A stretch of DNA of 38,858 nt from Rhodospirillales bacterium (GTDB taxonomy: Bacteria > Pseudomonadota > Alphaproteobacteria > Rhodospirillales > Defluviicoccaceae): assembly GCA_016793925.1 (NCBI GenBank), contig JAEULH010000075.1, positions 1 through 38,858 of the forward strand, in the 5' to 3' direction. This document shows positions 24,624 through 33,222 of the stretch, piece by piece. Both the position numbers and the translations under genes were made by a program. How positions within the stretch are numbered: position 1 is the first letter of the stretch; each line of letters opens with the position of its first letter. Under the pieces are notes generated by a model. The model was not told the origin of the DNA. It searched no databases and saw only the letters and a program-made list of their open reading frames with translations.

Positions 24624-25805
24624 CTATTCAAGGACGAAGGTGTCGCGCGCAAGTACCGTGCCGTCGGGCGCGGACGCCGTCACCGTCCACGATCCCGTCT
24701 GGTCCGGCGCGATCGACTTGCGCGAATAGACTCGCCAGCGATCGCCGCCGACCTGAAACGGGATGCTGGCCATGATGTTGCCGTCATGCTCCCAGCGATG
24801 GGTCACGGTTCGCCCGCCGAAATCGCGGATGTCGGTGAAAAAGTAGAGGGAGTCGCGTCCCGACGCCTTGACCGGCGAGGCAAGGTTGTCCACCGGCTCC
24901 CGGTTGACCACGTTCGAGGTCAGTTGCGCGCGGGCGATACGCTGATCGAGGATCTCGGTGCCCGCGCCGCCAGCCCCGCTTTGACCGCCGGCCCGCGCGG
25001 GTTCGGCCGGCAGAGCCTGGGCTTGCGAAGGCTGCGGCGCCTGGGCTTGCGAAGGCTGGGGCGCCTGGGCTTGCGAAGGCTCGGCTTGCGGCGCCGCAGT
25101 CGCCGGGGCCTCTCCTGCGGCACCCGCCGAAACGGCGGCGCCCGCCGCAGGGGCGGCGCTCGCGGCGCTGCCGGCAGCGGGTTCGGAGGTTGCGGGACTG
25201 GGGGGAGCCGGCGGCGGCAGGTTCTGGCTCAACGAACCGCCGCCGGCCTTTTCGGCAAGATCGCTCATGGCTTCATCGAAGCCGTCGAGCGACAGCACCT
25301 CATCGCGCGGCGACGGCGGCGGACCGACGAACCAGCGAACCACGACCTGCTGTCCCGCGGCGAGTTCATCGATGATCGTCTGCGCTTCCGCGCCGCTCCA
25401 GCCGCCTTCCCCGAAGCGATTGGGACTGGTCTGGTGGGGCGGCTTCGCGTCGACCCGCAGGTAGAACGGCGACTCCGGCATCAACGTCCCGCGCACGCGC
25501 ATTGTGACCGCGGCCTTCTCTCCCGAGCCATGGCCGATCTCGATCTGGCTGTCGGCGCCGCGAAACTCCGGCGGCGGCGCGCTCAGGGTGCAGTTGTCGT
25601 GACCGCCGGCATCGTCCCGCCCGCAGATCACGGTCCACTGACCGAACGAGCGGAAGTAGGAAACGGAGCCGACCGGCGCCGCGACGGCATCCTCGGCCGG
25701 CAAGCCCAGGGCGGCTGCTGCGAGAAGTCCCGCGCAACCGCAAAGGGTTATGGAGCGCCCGGCGCGGCGAATGGAGCGGTGATAGAGCGTGCGTAGGTAC
25801 GACAT
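24624..25805 (-). CDS. Exported IalB-like / DUF2914 fusion protein
   Basis: The start ATG is at 25805 (an in-frame TTG at 25814 is less likely), giving 393 residues. A signal peptide (ITLCGCAGLLAAAALGLPAE) leads into an invasion-associated locus B (IalB)-like domain: SYFRSFGQWTVICGRDD, NCTLSA and VTMRVRGTLMPESPFYLRVD. A low-complexity Ala/Pro/Gln linker (about 205-275) contains three tandem QAQAPQPS-type octapeptides. The C-terminal 110 residues look like DUF2914: RAQLTSNVVNREPVDNL, LYFFTDIRDFGGRTVTHRW, IPFQVGGDRWRVYSRKS and SWTVTASAPDGTVLARDTF. Both domains are extracytoplasmic. The combination is unusual to me. The molecular function is not established. Confidence 0.83.
   Translation of the reverse strand: MSYLRTLYHRSIRRAGRSITLCGCAGLLAAAALGLPAEDAVAAPVGSVSYFRSFGQWTVICGRDDAGGHDNCTLSAPPPEFRGADSQIEIGHGSGEKAAVTMRVRGTLMPESPFYLRVDAKPPHQTSPNRFGEGGWSGAEAQTIIDELAAGQQVVVRWFVGPPPSPRDEVLSLDGFDEAMSDLAEKAGGGSLSQNLPPPAPPSPATSEPAAGSAASAAPAAGAAVSAGAAGEAPATAAPQAEPSQAQAPQPSQAQAPQPSQAQALPAEPARAGGQSGAGGAGTEILDQRIARAQLTSNVVNREPVDNLASPVKASGRDSLYFFTDIRDFGGRTVTHRWEHDGNIMASIPFQVGGDRWRVYSRKSIAPDQTGSWTVTASAPDGTVLARDTFVLE
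25016..25087 (-). repeat. Three-copy 24-base tandem repeat inside the IalB/DUF2914 gene
   Basis: Copies at 25016-25039, 25040-25063 and 25064-25087 share CCTGGGCTTGCGAAGGCT (plus-strand sense), differing only at the ends. On the coding strand each encodes a QAQAPQPS-like octapeptide. The unit length is a multiple of three, so copy-number change would keep the frame. Such repeats can vary among strains and lengthen or shorten the linker between the two domains. Confidence 0.85.
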
Positions 25806-26037
25806 GATCGGCAACTTAGCCGATCGTTGCGCGTTCGCCTAGAGCATCCTGCTTGCCGGCGGCCGCCGCGCGAGCGCTCTAGCGACATGGAATCGATAAG
25901 CTTTTCAACTCGGGGTGTCGTCCCCGCCCGCGAAAAGGCGGTCCGCCCGGCGCATCAGCGCTCAACGAGCGCTTCAAAGCCGCCGCAGATCGGTCGCATG
26001 CCGTCGGCCGTCTTCATCCCTTCGCTGTGCGGATCCC
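25806..26037. other. 232-base gap upstream of the IalB/DUF2914 gene
   Basis: It carries the presumed minus-strand promoter of the IalB/DUF2914 gene. An inverted repeat, TAGAGC (25840-25845) and GCTCTA (25876-25881), is visible with about 30 GC-rich bases between. A similar GCTCTAG string stands before the MotB-like gene (near 15509). No further gene was recognised. Confidence 0.35.
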
Positions 26038-26553
26038 CTAGTCCTCGGCTGTTTCGCTACTCGATTGAGCCCCGGCCACCTGGTAGGCCCGCTTCAATTC
26101 GGCGATGTCGAGCTTGACCATTTGCATCATCGCCTCCATCGCGCGCCGCGAGGGTTCCGGATCCTCCCCTCTCAACATGGTCATCATCGCTTCGGGCACG
26201 ATCTGCCATGAAACGCCGAACTTGTCTTTCAGCCAGCCGCACTGGACGGGCCGGCCCCCGTCAGCGCTCAACGCATCCCACAGCCGGTCGACCTCGGCCT
26301 GGTCTGCGCAATTTGCGGACAGCGAGATGGCGTCGTTGAAGGCGTCGTGCGGTCCGCCGTTCAGGGCCTGGAAGCTTTGCCCGGAGAGGCTGAACTCGAC
26401 CAGGATGACGGATCCTGCCTTGGCGCCGGGTGTGTCGGTCGGCGATCGAACGACATGAGTGACGCGCGAATCCGGGAATATCGACACGTAGAACGCGGCC
26501 GCCTCTTCGGCGCGACCGTCGAACCACAGGCATGGCGCAATCTTTGCTGTCAT
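26038..26553 (-). CDS. VOC (glyoxalase-fold) protein, PhnB / 3-dmu-9_3-mt type
   Basis: This is a vicinal-oxygen-chelate-fold protein of 171 residues from the ATG at 26553. The frame extends upstream to 26721 without similarity. Family blocks are ITAKIAPCLWFDG-like TAKIAPCLWFDGRAEEAAAFY, IFPDSRVTHV, FSLSGQSFQALNGGP and GWLKDKFGVSWQIVPEAM, typical of the so-called 3-demethylubiquinone methyltransferase-like (PhnB) group, a name that is probably misleading because these are not methyltransferases. The substrate is unknown. A second VOC protein is encoded 177 bases upstream on the same strand. Confidence 0.87.
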   Translation of the reverse strand: MTAKIAPCLWFDGRAEEAAAFYVSIFPDSRVTHVVRSPTDTPGAKAGSVILVEFSLSGQSFQALNGGPHDAFNDAISLSANCADQAEVDRLWDALSADGGRPVQCGWLKDKFGVSWQIVPEAMMTMLRGEDPEPSRRAMEAMMQMVKLDIAELKRAYQVAGAQSSSETAED

Positions 26554-26730
26554 TTTCTGTTCGCTCCGCTCCGTATGACGGCGCCGGATCGGGCAGCACG
26601 CTGTTGCTGCCCTCCATCGCGAACGGCACCGCGTTGTGCATGGGGGCGCTGCGCCGCCGTTCGACCTCGCGGCGAAAGCAGGCCGTGGCGCAAACCGGAG
26701 ATCGACCGCAGCACCGTCCACATGATCGGA

Positions 26731-27186
26731 TCAGCCGCCGGCCTTCAATGCGGCCTCTCGCATCTCCGCCTCGCTCACGTCGCGCACGTGCGTCGCGATC
26801 GACCAGCGGTGGCCGAACGGATCCTGGACGATACCGAAGCGGTCGCCCCAGAACATGTCGTTGACCGGCATCATGACCGTGGCGCCCGCCTCGCTCGCGC
26901 GGGCGACCCAGGCGTCGACGTCGTCGACCATCAGGTGGATGCCGACGGGCGTACCCTTCAGCGTCTTCGGTCCGGGCATGCCGCAACCGACGTTCTCGTC
27001 CATCAGCATCACCACGGCGCCATTGATGCGAACCGCGGCGTGCATCAGCTTGCCGTCCCTGCCAGGCAGGCGGATCATCTCTTCGGCGCCGAACGCCCTC
27101 TTGTAGAAGTCGATGGCCTTCGCGGCTCCGGCGCAGACGAGATGCGGCGAGAGCGGATCGTGCATGTCGCTTCGGCTGCTGGTCAC
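26731..27186 (-). CDS. VOC family protein, PhnB-like
   Basis: The start is GTG at 27186, supported by AGGAGG 7 bases upstream. The protein is 151 residues. The fold is visible in DPLSPHLVCAGAAKAIDFYKR (first repeat), KLMHAAVRINGAVVMLMDE, PVGIHLMVDDVDAWVARAS and MMPVNDMFWGDRFGIVQDPF plus GHRWSIATHV, a pattern of PhnB/glyoxalase-like proteins. It shares the general fold with the preceding VOC gene but is clearly a different subgroup. Function unknown. It is divergent from the peptide importer. Confidence 0.88.
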   Translation of the reverse strand: MTSSRSDMHDPLSPHLVCAGAAKAIDFYKRAFGAEEMIRLPGRDGKLMHAAVRINGAVVMLMDENVGCGMPGPKTLKGTPVGIHLMVDDVDAWVARASEAGATVMMPVNDMFWGDRFGIVQDPFGHRWSIATHVRDVSEAEMREAALKAGG

Positions 27187-27539
27187 GGCGAAACCTCCTC
27201 ATTGAAGATCTTTGAAGTTCGCTCCGCCGGCTCCGCCTCGTCCTCCGGCGGCAGGCTCGTCCTCGACTCAAGAGTCTGGGATCGGTCGGCCGGGCGATCA
27301 ACGTTCGGCTTAGCTCGGCAGCCGGGATCTGGCGGAGAGCCGACTTGCCCGCCTCTGATCGGCCCCTGGACGCGCGGCGCCTGTTCGCGGTGACGCGCCG
27401 GCGCGTTACCCGTCGCAGCGACGCGTTGGCGGTGGCGTGAAGTCGTTGAACGTTGCCGGCAAAAACGGGTTATGATGGACGAAGAAAAACTGCAGCCGGA
27501 CAACGGCGTGGCGTCATGAGATCGAATGGGAGGATACCG
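27187..27539. other. 353-base gap between divergent VOC gene and peptide importer
   Basis: It contains the ribosome binding site of the VOC gene, about 240 bases of GC-rich sequence where I see no gene or RNA, and near its right end a candidate promoter for the importer (27446-27476). In-frame starts for the importer at 27453 and 27516 are discarded in favour of 27540. Confidence 0.5.
27446..27476 (+). promoter_or_regulatory. Candidate promoter for the peptide importer operon
   Basis: TTGAAC (27446-27451; 5 of 6 matches to TTGACA) and TATGAT (27471-27476; 5 of 6 to TATAAT) are separated by 19 bases, wider than ideal. The expected leader to the dppA ATG is about 57 bases. This is the only good match in the gap. 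Confidence 0.45.
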
Positions 27540-29144
27540 ATGTCGATCCGCAGCTTGGGCGTGGTTGCCGCTACCGTCGTTGCCGTCGCTTTGGCCTCGG
27601 CCGCCAACGCCAAGACCTTCGTCTTCTGCTCCGAAGGCTCGCCGGAAGGGTTCAATCCCGCCCTCTACACGACGGGAACGACGTTCGATGCGTCCTCGCG
27701 GCCGCTCATGAACCGGCTGGTGGCATTCAAGCTCGGAACCACCGAAATCGCCCCGGGAGAGGGACTGGCCACGTCGTGGACGATCTCCGATGACGGCACC
27801 GAATACACCTTCAAACTCCGGGAAGGCGTGAAGTGGCATTCGAACAAATCGTTCAAGCCGAGCCGCGACTTCAACGCCGACGACGTTCTCTACTCGTTCA
27901 ACCGGCAGTGGAAGCCCGAGGCCCAGGACCATGGCCTCTCCGGCGGCACGTACGAGTACTTCAACAGCATGGGCTTTCCGGAGCTTCTGAAGTCGATCGA
28001 GAAGATCGACGACCACACCGTCAAGTTCACGCTGACGAGGCCGGAGGCGCCCTTCCTCGCCGATCTCGGGATGGACTTCGCGTCCATCATGTCGAAGGAA
28101 TACTCCGACGCCATGAACAAGGCTGGCACGCCGGAGAAGATCGACCAGGATCCGGTCGGCACCGGCCCGTTCCAGTTGGTCAACTACCAGAAGGACGCGG
28201 TGATCCGCTACAAGGCCTTTGCCGACTACTGGGGCCAGAAGCCGAAGATCGACACCCTGGTCTTCGCGATCACGCCCGACGCCGCCGTGGCGTACGCCAA
28301 GCTGCTGGCGGGCGAGTGCCATCTGATTCCGTATCCCAATGCCGCAGACCTCGAGGGGATGAAGAAAAACCCGAACCTGAAGGTGATGTCGGCGCCGGGG
28401 CTGAACATCGGCTACCTCGGGTTCAATACGGAGAAGCAGCCGTTTACGGACAAGCGGGTGCGCCAGGCCCTCAATCTCGCGATCAACAAGCCGGCGATCA
28501 TCGAGGCCGTTTACATCGGCACCGGCCAAGTGGCGAAGAACCCGATCCCGCCGATCATGTGGTCTTACAACGACGCGATTGAGGATTACCCGTACGATCC
28601 CGAACAGGCGAAAAAGCTGTTGGCCGAGGCCGGCTACAAGAACGGCTTCAAGACCGACATCTGGGCGATGCCGGTGAAGCGGCCCTACAACCCGAACGCC
28701 CGGCGAATGGCCGAGATGATCCAGTCCGACTGGAAGGCGGTGGGCGTCGACGCCAACATCGTCAGCTTCGAGTGGGGCGAGTATCTGAAACGCACCAAGG
28801 AAGGCGAGCACCAGAGCTTCATGCTCGGCTGGACCGGCGACAACGGCGACCCGGACAACTTCCTCTATACCCTGCTGAGCTGCGATTCGGCCAAGAACGG
28901 CATCAACCGCGCGCGCTGGTGCTACAAGCCGTTCGACGAACTGGTCATCGAGGCCAAGCGGCTTACCGACCAGGGCCAGCGGGCGGATCTCTACGAGAAG
29001 GCGCAGGTGGTGTTCAAGGAGGAGGCGCCCTGGGTCACCATCGCCCATTCGACCACGTACAAGGCCATGCGCAACGCCGTCCAGGGCTTCGTCATCGATC
29101 CGTTCGGCGGACACCACTTCGACGTCGTGGACCTGAGCGAGTAG
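27540..29144 (+). CDS. dppA: Periplasmic dipeptide-binding protein, DppA-like
   Basis: This is the solute-binding protein of a peptide ABC importer (SBP family 5). The ATG at 27540 has GGGAGG 6 bases upstream and gives 534 residues with a signal peptide (VVAATVVAVALASAANA) and cleavage probably before KTFVFCSEG. The mature start KTFVFCSEGSPEGFNPALYT is the classic DppA sequence. Family blocks follow: YTFKLREGVKWHSNK, FNADDVLYSFNRQW and DPVGTGPFQLVNYQ. A Cys pair (Cys31 at the mature start, Cys in LAGECHLI) may form a disulfide as in DppA. Substrate likely dipeptides, although haem or other ligands are used by some homologues. Confidence 0.93.
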   Translation: MSIRSLGVVAATVVAVALASAANAKTFVFCSEGSPEGFNPALYTTGTTFDASSRPLMNRLVAFKLGTTEIAPGEGLATSWTISDDGTEYTFKLREGVKWHSNKSFKPSRDFNADDVLYSFNRQWKPEAQDHGLSGGTYEYFNSMGFPELLKSIEKIDDHTVKFTLTRPEAPFLADLGMDFASIMSKEYSDAMNKAGTPEKIDQDPVGTGPFQLVNYQKDAVIRYKAFADYWGQKPKIDTLVFAITPDAAVAYAKLLAGECHLIPYPNAADLEGMKKNPNLKVMSAPGLNIGYLGFNTEKQPFTDKRVRQALNLAINKPAIIEAVYIGTGQVAKNPIPPIMWSYNDAIEDYPYDPEQAKKLLAEAGYKNGFKTDIWAMPVKRPYNPNARRMAEMIQSDWKAVGVDANIVSFEWGEYLKRTKEGEHQSFMLGWTGDNGDPDNFLYTLLSCDSAKNGINRARWCYKPFDELVIEAKRLTDQGQRADLYEKAQVVFKEEAPWVTIAHSTTYKAMRNAVQGFVIDPFGGHHFDVVDLSE

Positions 29145-29201
29145 CAACCGCGGGCGGTCGGCGGGAAGGTCGGCCTCCCTTGCCGGGCGTGTGATCATGC
29201 C

Positions 29202-30212
29202 ATGATCCGGTTCGTCCTCACCCGCTTCGGCCTGCTCATCCCGACCTTCATCGGGGTGACCTTGTTGACGTTCGCCCTGATCCGGCTCGTTCCCGGCGAT
29301 CCGATCGAGTTGCTTGTGGGCGAGCGGGCGATCAGCCCCGAGCGGCATGCGATGTACCGGGCTCAACTCGGGCTCGACAAGCCGCTGCCGGTCCAGTACG
29401 GCATCTACATATCCGATGTGTTGTCGGGGAACCTCGGGCGCTCGATCGTCACCAAGACGCCGGTCCTCGAGGAGTTCGCCGCGCTCTTCCCGGCGACCAT
29501 CGAACTCTCCGTCTGCGCCATCGTCTTTGCCATCGTCATCGGCCTGCCGCTCGGCGTGCTGGCCGCGGTGAAGCGAGGTTCGGTGCTCGACTACGCGACC
29601 ATGGGCGTCTCGCTCACCGGCTATTCCATGCCCATCTTCTGGTGGGCGCTGCTGCTCATCCTGCTGTTCTCCGTGCAGCTCGGCTGGACGCCGGTCTCGG
29701 GCCGCATCTCCGTGATGTACTACATCGAGCCCGTGACCGGCTTCATGCTGATCGACACCCTGCTGTCCGATGAGCCGGAGGCCTTCTGGTCGGCGCTTCG
29801 CCACCTTGTCCTGCCGGCGATTGCGCTCGGCACCATACCGCTCGCCGTCATTGCCCGGATGACCCGCTCATCGATGCTGGAGGTGCTGGGCGAGGACTAC
29901 ATCCGGACCGCGCGCGCCGAGGGGCTGGCGCCCCTTCGCGTCGTCGGACTGCACGCCCTTCGCAACGCCCTGATCCCGGTGATCACCGTCATCGGCCTGG
30001 CGGTGGGGGTGCTGTTCGCGGGCGCGATCCTCACCGAGACCATTTTCTCCTGGCCCGGCGTCGGCAAGTGGCTGGTGGAGTCGGTGCGCCGGCGCGATTA
30101 TCCCGTGCTGCAAGGGGGCGTCCTTCTGGTCGCCAGCGTCGTGATGGGAGTGAACCTGATCGTCGATCTGCTGTACGGCCTTATCAACCCGCGCATCCGC
30201 CACCGGCGCTGA
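29202..30212 (+). CDS. dppB: Dipeptide ABC transporter permease, DppB-like
   Basis: This is the first inner-membrane permease, 336 residues, about six helices. The N-terminus MIRFVLTRFGLLIPTFIGVT is the family signature, followed by LIRLVPGDPIELLVGERA. The EAA loop that contacts the ATPases is visible in YIRTARAEGLAPLRVVGLHA. The C-terminal WPGVGKWLVESVRRRDYPVL is typical. The start lies 57 bases after dppA, enough for a small attenuating hairpin to raise the binding protein over the permeases, though I see no convincing stem. No strong ribosome binding site precedes the ATG. Confidence 0.94.
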   Translation: MIRFVLTRFGLLIPTFIGVTLLTFALIRLVPGDPIELLVGERAISPERHAMYRAQLGLDKPLPVQYGIYISDVLSGNLGRSIVTKTPVLEEFAALFPATIELSVCAIVFAIVIGLPLGVLAAVKRGSVLDYATMGVSLTGYSMPIFWWALLLILLFSVQLGWTPVSGRISVMYYIEPVTGFMLIDTLLSDEPEAFWSALRHLVLPAIALGTIPLAVIARMTRSSMLEVLGEDYIRTARAEGLAPLRVVGLHALRNALIPVITVIGLAVGVLFAGAILTETIFSWPGVGKWLVESVRRRDYPVLQGGVLLVASVVMGVNLIVDLLYGLINPRIRHRR

Positions 30213-30281
30213 AGCGGCGATGATGACCCGCCCTCCGGAAGGTCCGATGCGCCAACGGCGGGGAGCCGCGAGGATGCGGGC

Positions 30282-31235
30282 ATGAGCGACGGCCGCCCGA
30301 GCGAACCGCCGGTTGTCGCCGAGGTCATGGCGGACGGGAAGTTCGGCGCGCCCTCGCCGATGCCAGCGTCGGCCCCGCCTCATCCGCTGGCCGAGTTCTG
30401 GGCATACTTCTCCGTCAATCGCGGCCCGGTCATCGGGCTCACCGTCATTGTCATTCTGGTTGTCGTGGCGGTGCTGGCTCCGTGGCTCGCTCCTCATCCG
30501 CCGAACGAACAATACCGGGAAGCTTTCCTGGCGCCGCCCTTCTGGGCCACGGGCGGCTCGCTCACCTTTCCTCTCGGCACCGACGACGTCGGCCGCGACA
30601 TCCTTTCGCGCATCCTCTTCGGCGCCCGCGTCTCGCTCTCCATCGGCTTCCTGGTGGTGGCGCTGGCGCTGACCTCGGGGATCGCGCTGGGCCTCGTCGC
30701 CGGCTTCTTCCGCGGGCCGATCGAGATCGCGATCATGCGGCTGATGGACGTCATGCTGGCGTTGCCGAGCCTTCTGCTCGCCATCGTCATCGTCGCGATC
30801 CTGGGCCCCAGCCTGATCAACGCGGCGATGGCGGTGGTGATCGTCCAGTTGCCCCACTTCGTCCGGCTCGCGCGCGCCGCGGTCATAACCGAAATGTCCC
30901 GGGACTACGTCACCGCCAGCCGCGTCAGCGGCGCCGGCCCGCTCCGGCTGATGCTGATCACGATACTGCCCAACTGCATGGCGCCGCTGATCGTCCAGGC
31001 GACGCTGGGCTTTTCCACTGCGGTGCTCGACCTGGCCGCGCTCGGCTTCCTCGGCATGGGCGCGCAGCCGCCGACACCCGAGTGGGGAACGATGCTCGCC
31101 AACGCGTTGCAGTTCATCCAGCGCGCATGGTGGGTGGTAACCTTCCCCGGTCTCGCCATCCTCGTCACCGTGCTTGCCTTCAATCTGCTGGGTGATGGGT
31201 TGCGCGACGCCCTCGATCCGAAGTTGAAGCGCTGA
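30282..31235 (+). CDS. dppC: Dipeptide ABC transporter permease, DppC-like
   Basis: This is the second permease, 317 residues. The N-terminal cytoplasmic tail of about 45 residues ([20 protein letters not shown]) leads into helix 1 and the periplasmic loop with [21 protein letters not shown], the DppC/OppC hallmark. The EAA loop is [38 protein letters not shown] and the terminal [14 protein letters not shown] are conserved. GAGGAT precedes the ATG. Its stop overlaps the next ATG (TGATG). Confidence 0.94.
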   Translation: MSDGRPSEPPVVAEVMADGKFGAPSPMPASAPPHPLAEFWAYFSVNRGPVIGLTVIVILVVVAVLAPWLAPHPPNEQYREAFLAPPFWATGGSLTFPLGTDDVGRDILSRILFGARVSLSIGFLVVALALTSGIALGLVAGFFRGPIEIAIMRLMDVMLALPSLLLAIVIVAILGPSLINAAMAVVIVQLPHFVRLARAAVITEMSRDYVTASRVSGAGPLRLMLITILPNCMAPLIVQATLGFSTAVLDLAALGFLGMGAQPPTPEWGTMLANALQFIQRAWWVVTFPGLAILVTVLAFNLLGDGLRDALDPKLKR

Positions 31236-32236
31236 TGCCTCTGCTGGACATCCAAAACCTGGCGGTCGAGTTTGGCGCCGAAGGCTCTTCCTTCCGCGCC
31301 GTCGACGGGGTCGATCTCGCCGTCGACGAAGGCGAGGTCGTCGGTATCGTCGGGGAGTCCGGATCCGGCAAGAGCGTCAGCATGCTGGCGCTGATGGGCC
31401 TGATCGGCTACCCGGGGCGGGTGAGTGCGGAACGCCTGCGCTTTGCCGGCACCGATGTTCTCGGCCTTTCGGCATCGGCGCGCCGGCGACTGATCGGCAA
31501 GGATCTGTCCATGGTCTTCCAGGAGCCCATGACCAGCCTCAACCCCTGTTTCACCGTGGGCTTCCAGATCGCCGAGACCTTGCAGGTGCACGAGGGCGGC
31601 AGCCGTGCCAGCCGGCGCAGGCGCACCGTCGATCTGTTCGACCAGGTCGGCATTCCGGCTCCCGCCTCGCGCGTCGACGCCTTCCCCCACCAGATGTCCG
31701 GGGGCATGAACCAGCGGGTGATGATCGCCATGGCGATCGCCTGCAATCCCCGGCTGCTCATCGCCGATGAGCCGACGACAGCGCTCGACGTGACGATCCA
31801 GGCGCAGATCCTCAATCTGTTGCTGGGCCTGCAGCGTGACCGGGGCATGGCGCTGATGCTGATCACCCACGACATGGGCGTCATCGCCGAGACCGTGAAG
31901 CGGGTGGTCGTCATGTACGCCGGGCAGATCATGGAGGAGCGCTCCGTCGATGCGCTCTTCAACGCCCCTCGCCATCCCTACACCGCCGCTCTGCTCGACG
32001 CTCTGCCCGAACGCGCGATCGGCAAGAGACGGTTGCCGACGATACCCGGCGTTGTGCCGGGCCAATACGATCGACCGGGCGGCTGCCTGTTCAACCCGCG
32101 CTGCGCCTACGCCACCGACCGCTGCCGGGTGGAGCAGCCGCATCTGGAGGACGATCGGGGCGGCAAGGTGCGATGCTTCTATCCGCTCGAGCGCTCCCAG
32201 TCCGCCTCGACCTCCCCTCCCGCGACGGGGCCATGA
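31235..32236 (+). CDS. dppD: Dipeptide ABC transporter ATPase, DppD-like
   Basis: This is the first ATPase subunit, 333 residues. Walker A GESGSGKS is at 40-47, the Q-loop is [12 protein letters not shown], the signature is [15 protein letters not shown], Walker B is [13 protein letters not shown] and the switch His is in LITHDMGV. The C-terminal peptide-transporter domain has the [14 protein letters not shown] cluster, in which cysteines of DppD homologues can bind an iron-sulfur centre. It overlaps dppC by one base and the dppF start by four (ATGA). Confidence 0.94.
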   Translation: MPLLDIQNLAVEFGAEGSSFRAVDGVDLAVDEGEVVGIVGESGSGKSVSMLALMGLIGYPGRVSAERLRFAGTDVLGLSASARRRLIGKDLSMVFQEPMTSLNPCFTVGFQIAETLQVHEGGSRASRRRRTVDLFDQVGIPAPASRVDAFPHQMSGGMNQRVMIAMAIACNPRLLIADEPTTALDVTIQAQILNLLLGLQRDRGMALMLITHDMGVIAETVKRVVVMYAGQIMEERSVDALFNAPRHPYTAALLDALPERAIGKRRLPTIPGVVPGQYDRPGGCLFNPRCAYATDRCRVEQPHLEDDRGGKVRCFYPLERSQSASTSPPATGP

Positions 32237-33210
32237 CCATGAACCAGGCGCCAATCGTCGAGGCGGACGGGCTGACGCGGCACTATCAGGTCGGTCGCGG
32301 CCTGTTCAAAGGCTCGAGCACGCTGAAGGCTTTGGACGGGGTGTCGTTCACGCTCACGGCCGGCCGCACCTTCGCGGTCGTCGGCGAATCCGGTTGCGGC
32401 AAGTCCACCCTCGCCCGTCTGCTCACGCTGATCGAACCGCCGACCGCCGGTTCGCTACGCGTCGACGGGATCCAGGCCGCCCGGCCCGGTCGCGGCGAGC
32501 GCCGGCGGCTGCGCCGGACGGTGCAGATGGTGTTCCAGGATCCCTACGGCTCGCTCAACCCCCGCAAGAAGGTCGGCACGATCCTGGAGGAGCCGCTGGT
32601 CATCAACACCGACCGGACCAGGAAGCAACGCCAGGAAACGTCGCGCGAGATGATGGCCCTGGTTGGCCTCCGCCCCGAGCACTATCGCCGCTATCCGCAC
32701 ATGTTTTCCGGCGGCCAGCGCCAGCGCATCGCGATCGCGCGGGCGTTGATGCTGCGGCCCCGGGTGGTGGTCGCGGACGAGCCGGTGTCGGCCCTGGATG
32801 TCTCCGTTCAGGCGCAGGTCCTGAACCTGATGATGGACCTGCGGGAGCAGATGAACCTGGCCTACGTGTTCATCTCCCACGACCTGTCCGTGGTCCGCCA
32901 CATCGCCGACGAGCTGCTGGTCATGTATCTCGGTCGCCCGGCCGAGCAGGGGCCGAAGGAAGCGATCTTCACGCACCCGCGCCACCCTTACACGCAGGTG
33001 CTGCTCGCGGCTACGCCGAGCGTCGACCCGAGCCGCCGCCAGCAGCGGGTGAGCGTCAAAGGCGAGTTGCCGTCGCCCCTCGATCCCCCGCCCGGCTGCG
33101 TCTTCCACCGCCGCTGTCCCTTCGCGCGCGAGCGCTGCGCCGCAGAGGTGCCGGCATTGCGGCCCGTCGACGGCCGCGGGGTCGCCTGTCACTTCGCCGA
33201 GGAGATGTAG
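32233..33210 (+). CDS. dppF: Dipeptide ABC transporter ATPase, DppF-like
   Basis: This is the second ATPase, 325 residues from the ATG at 32233, which overlaps the dppD stop. The frame extends upstream inside dppD without meaning. Walker [10 protein letters not shown] is at 51-59, the Q-loop is [16 protein letters not shown], the signature is [15 protein letters not shown], Walker B is [14 protein letters not shown] and the switch is FISHDLSVV. The C-terminal [14 protein letters not shown] cluster matches the family. The operon ends here; the next gene is convergent with only 12 bases between stops. Confidence 0.94.
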   Translation: MTMNQAPIVEADGLTRHYQVGRGLFKGSSTLKALDGVSFTLTAGRTFAVVGESGCGKSTLARLLTLIEPPTAGSLRVDGIQAARPGRGERRRLRRTVQMVFQDPYGSLNPRKKVGTILEEPLVINTDRTRKQRQETSREMMALVGLRPEHYRRYPHMFSGGQRQRIAIARALMLRPRVVVADEPVSALDVSVQAQVLNLMMDLREQMNLAYVFISHDLSVVRHIADELLVMYLGRPAEQGPKEAIFTHPRHPYTQVLLAATPSVDPSRRQQRVSVKGELPSPLDPPPGCVFHRRCPFARERCAAEVPALRPVDGRGVACHFAEEM

Positions 33211-33222
33211 GCTTGCCTCCGG

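Noticed and set aside
27183..29804. An 873-codon open frame on the minus strand opposite the peptide importer genes
   Set aside because: It lies antisense to dppA and dppB, whose products are clear family members. Long antisense frames are common in GC-rich DNA, and its translation is low-complexity Arg/Asp/His-rich.
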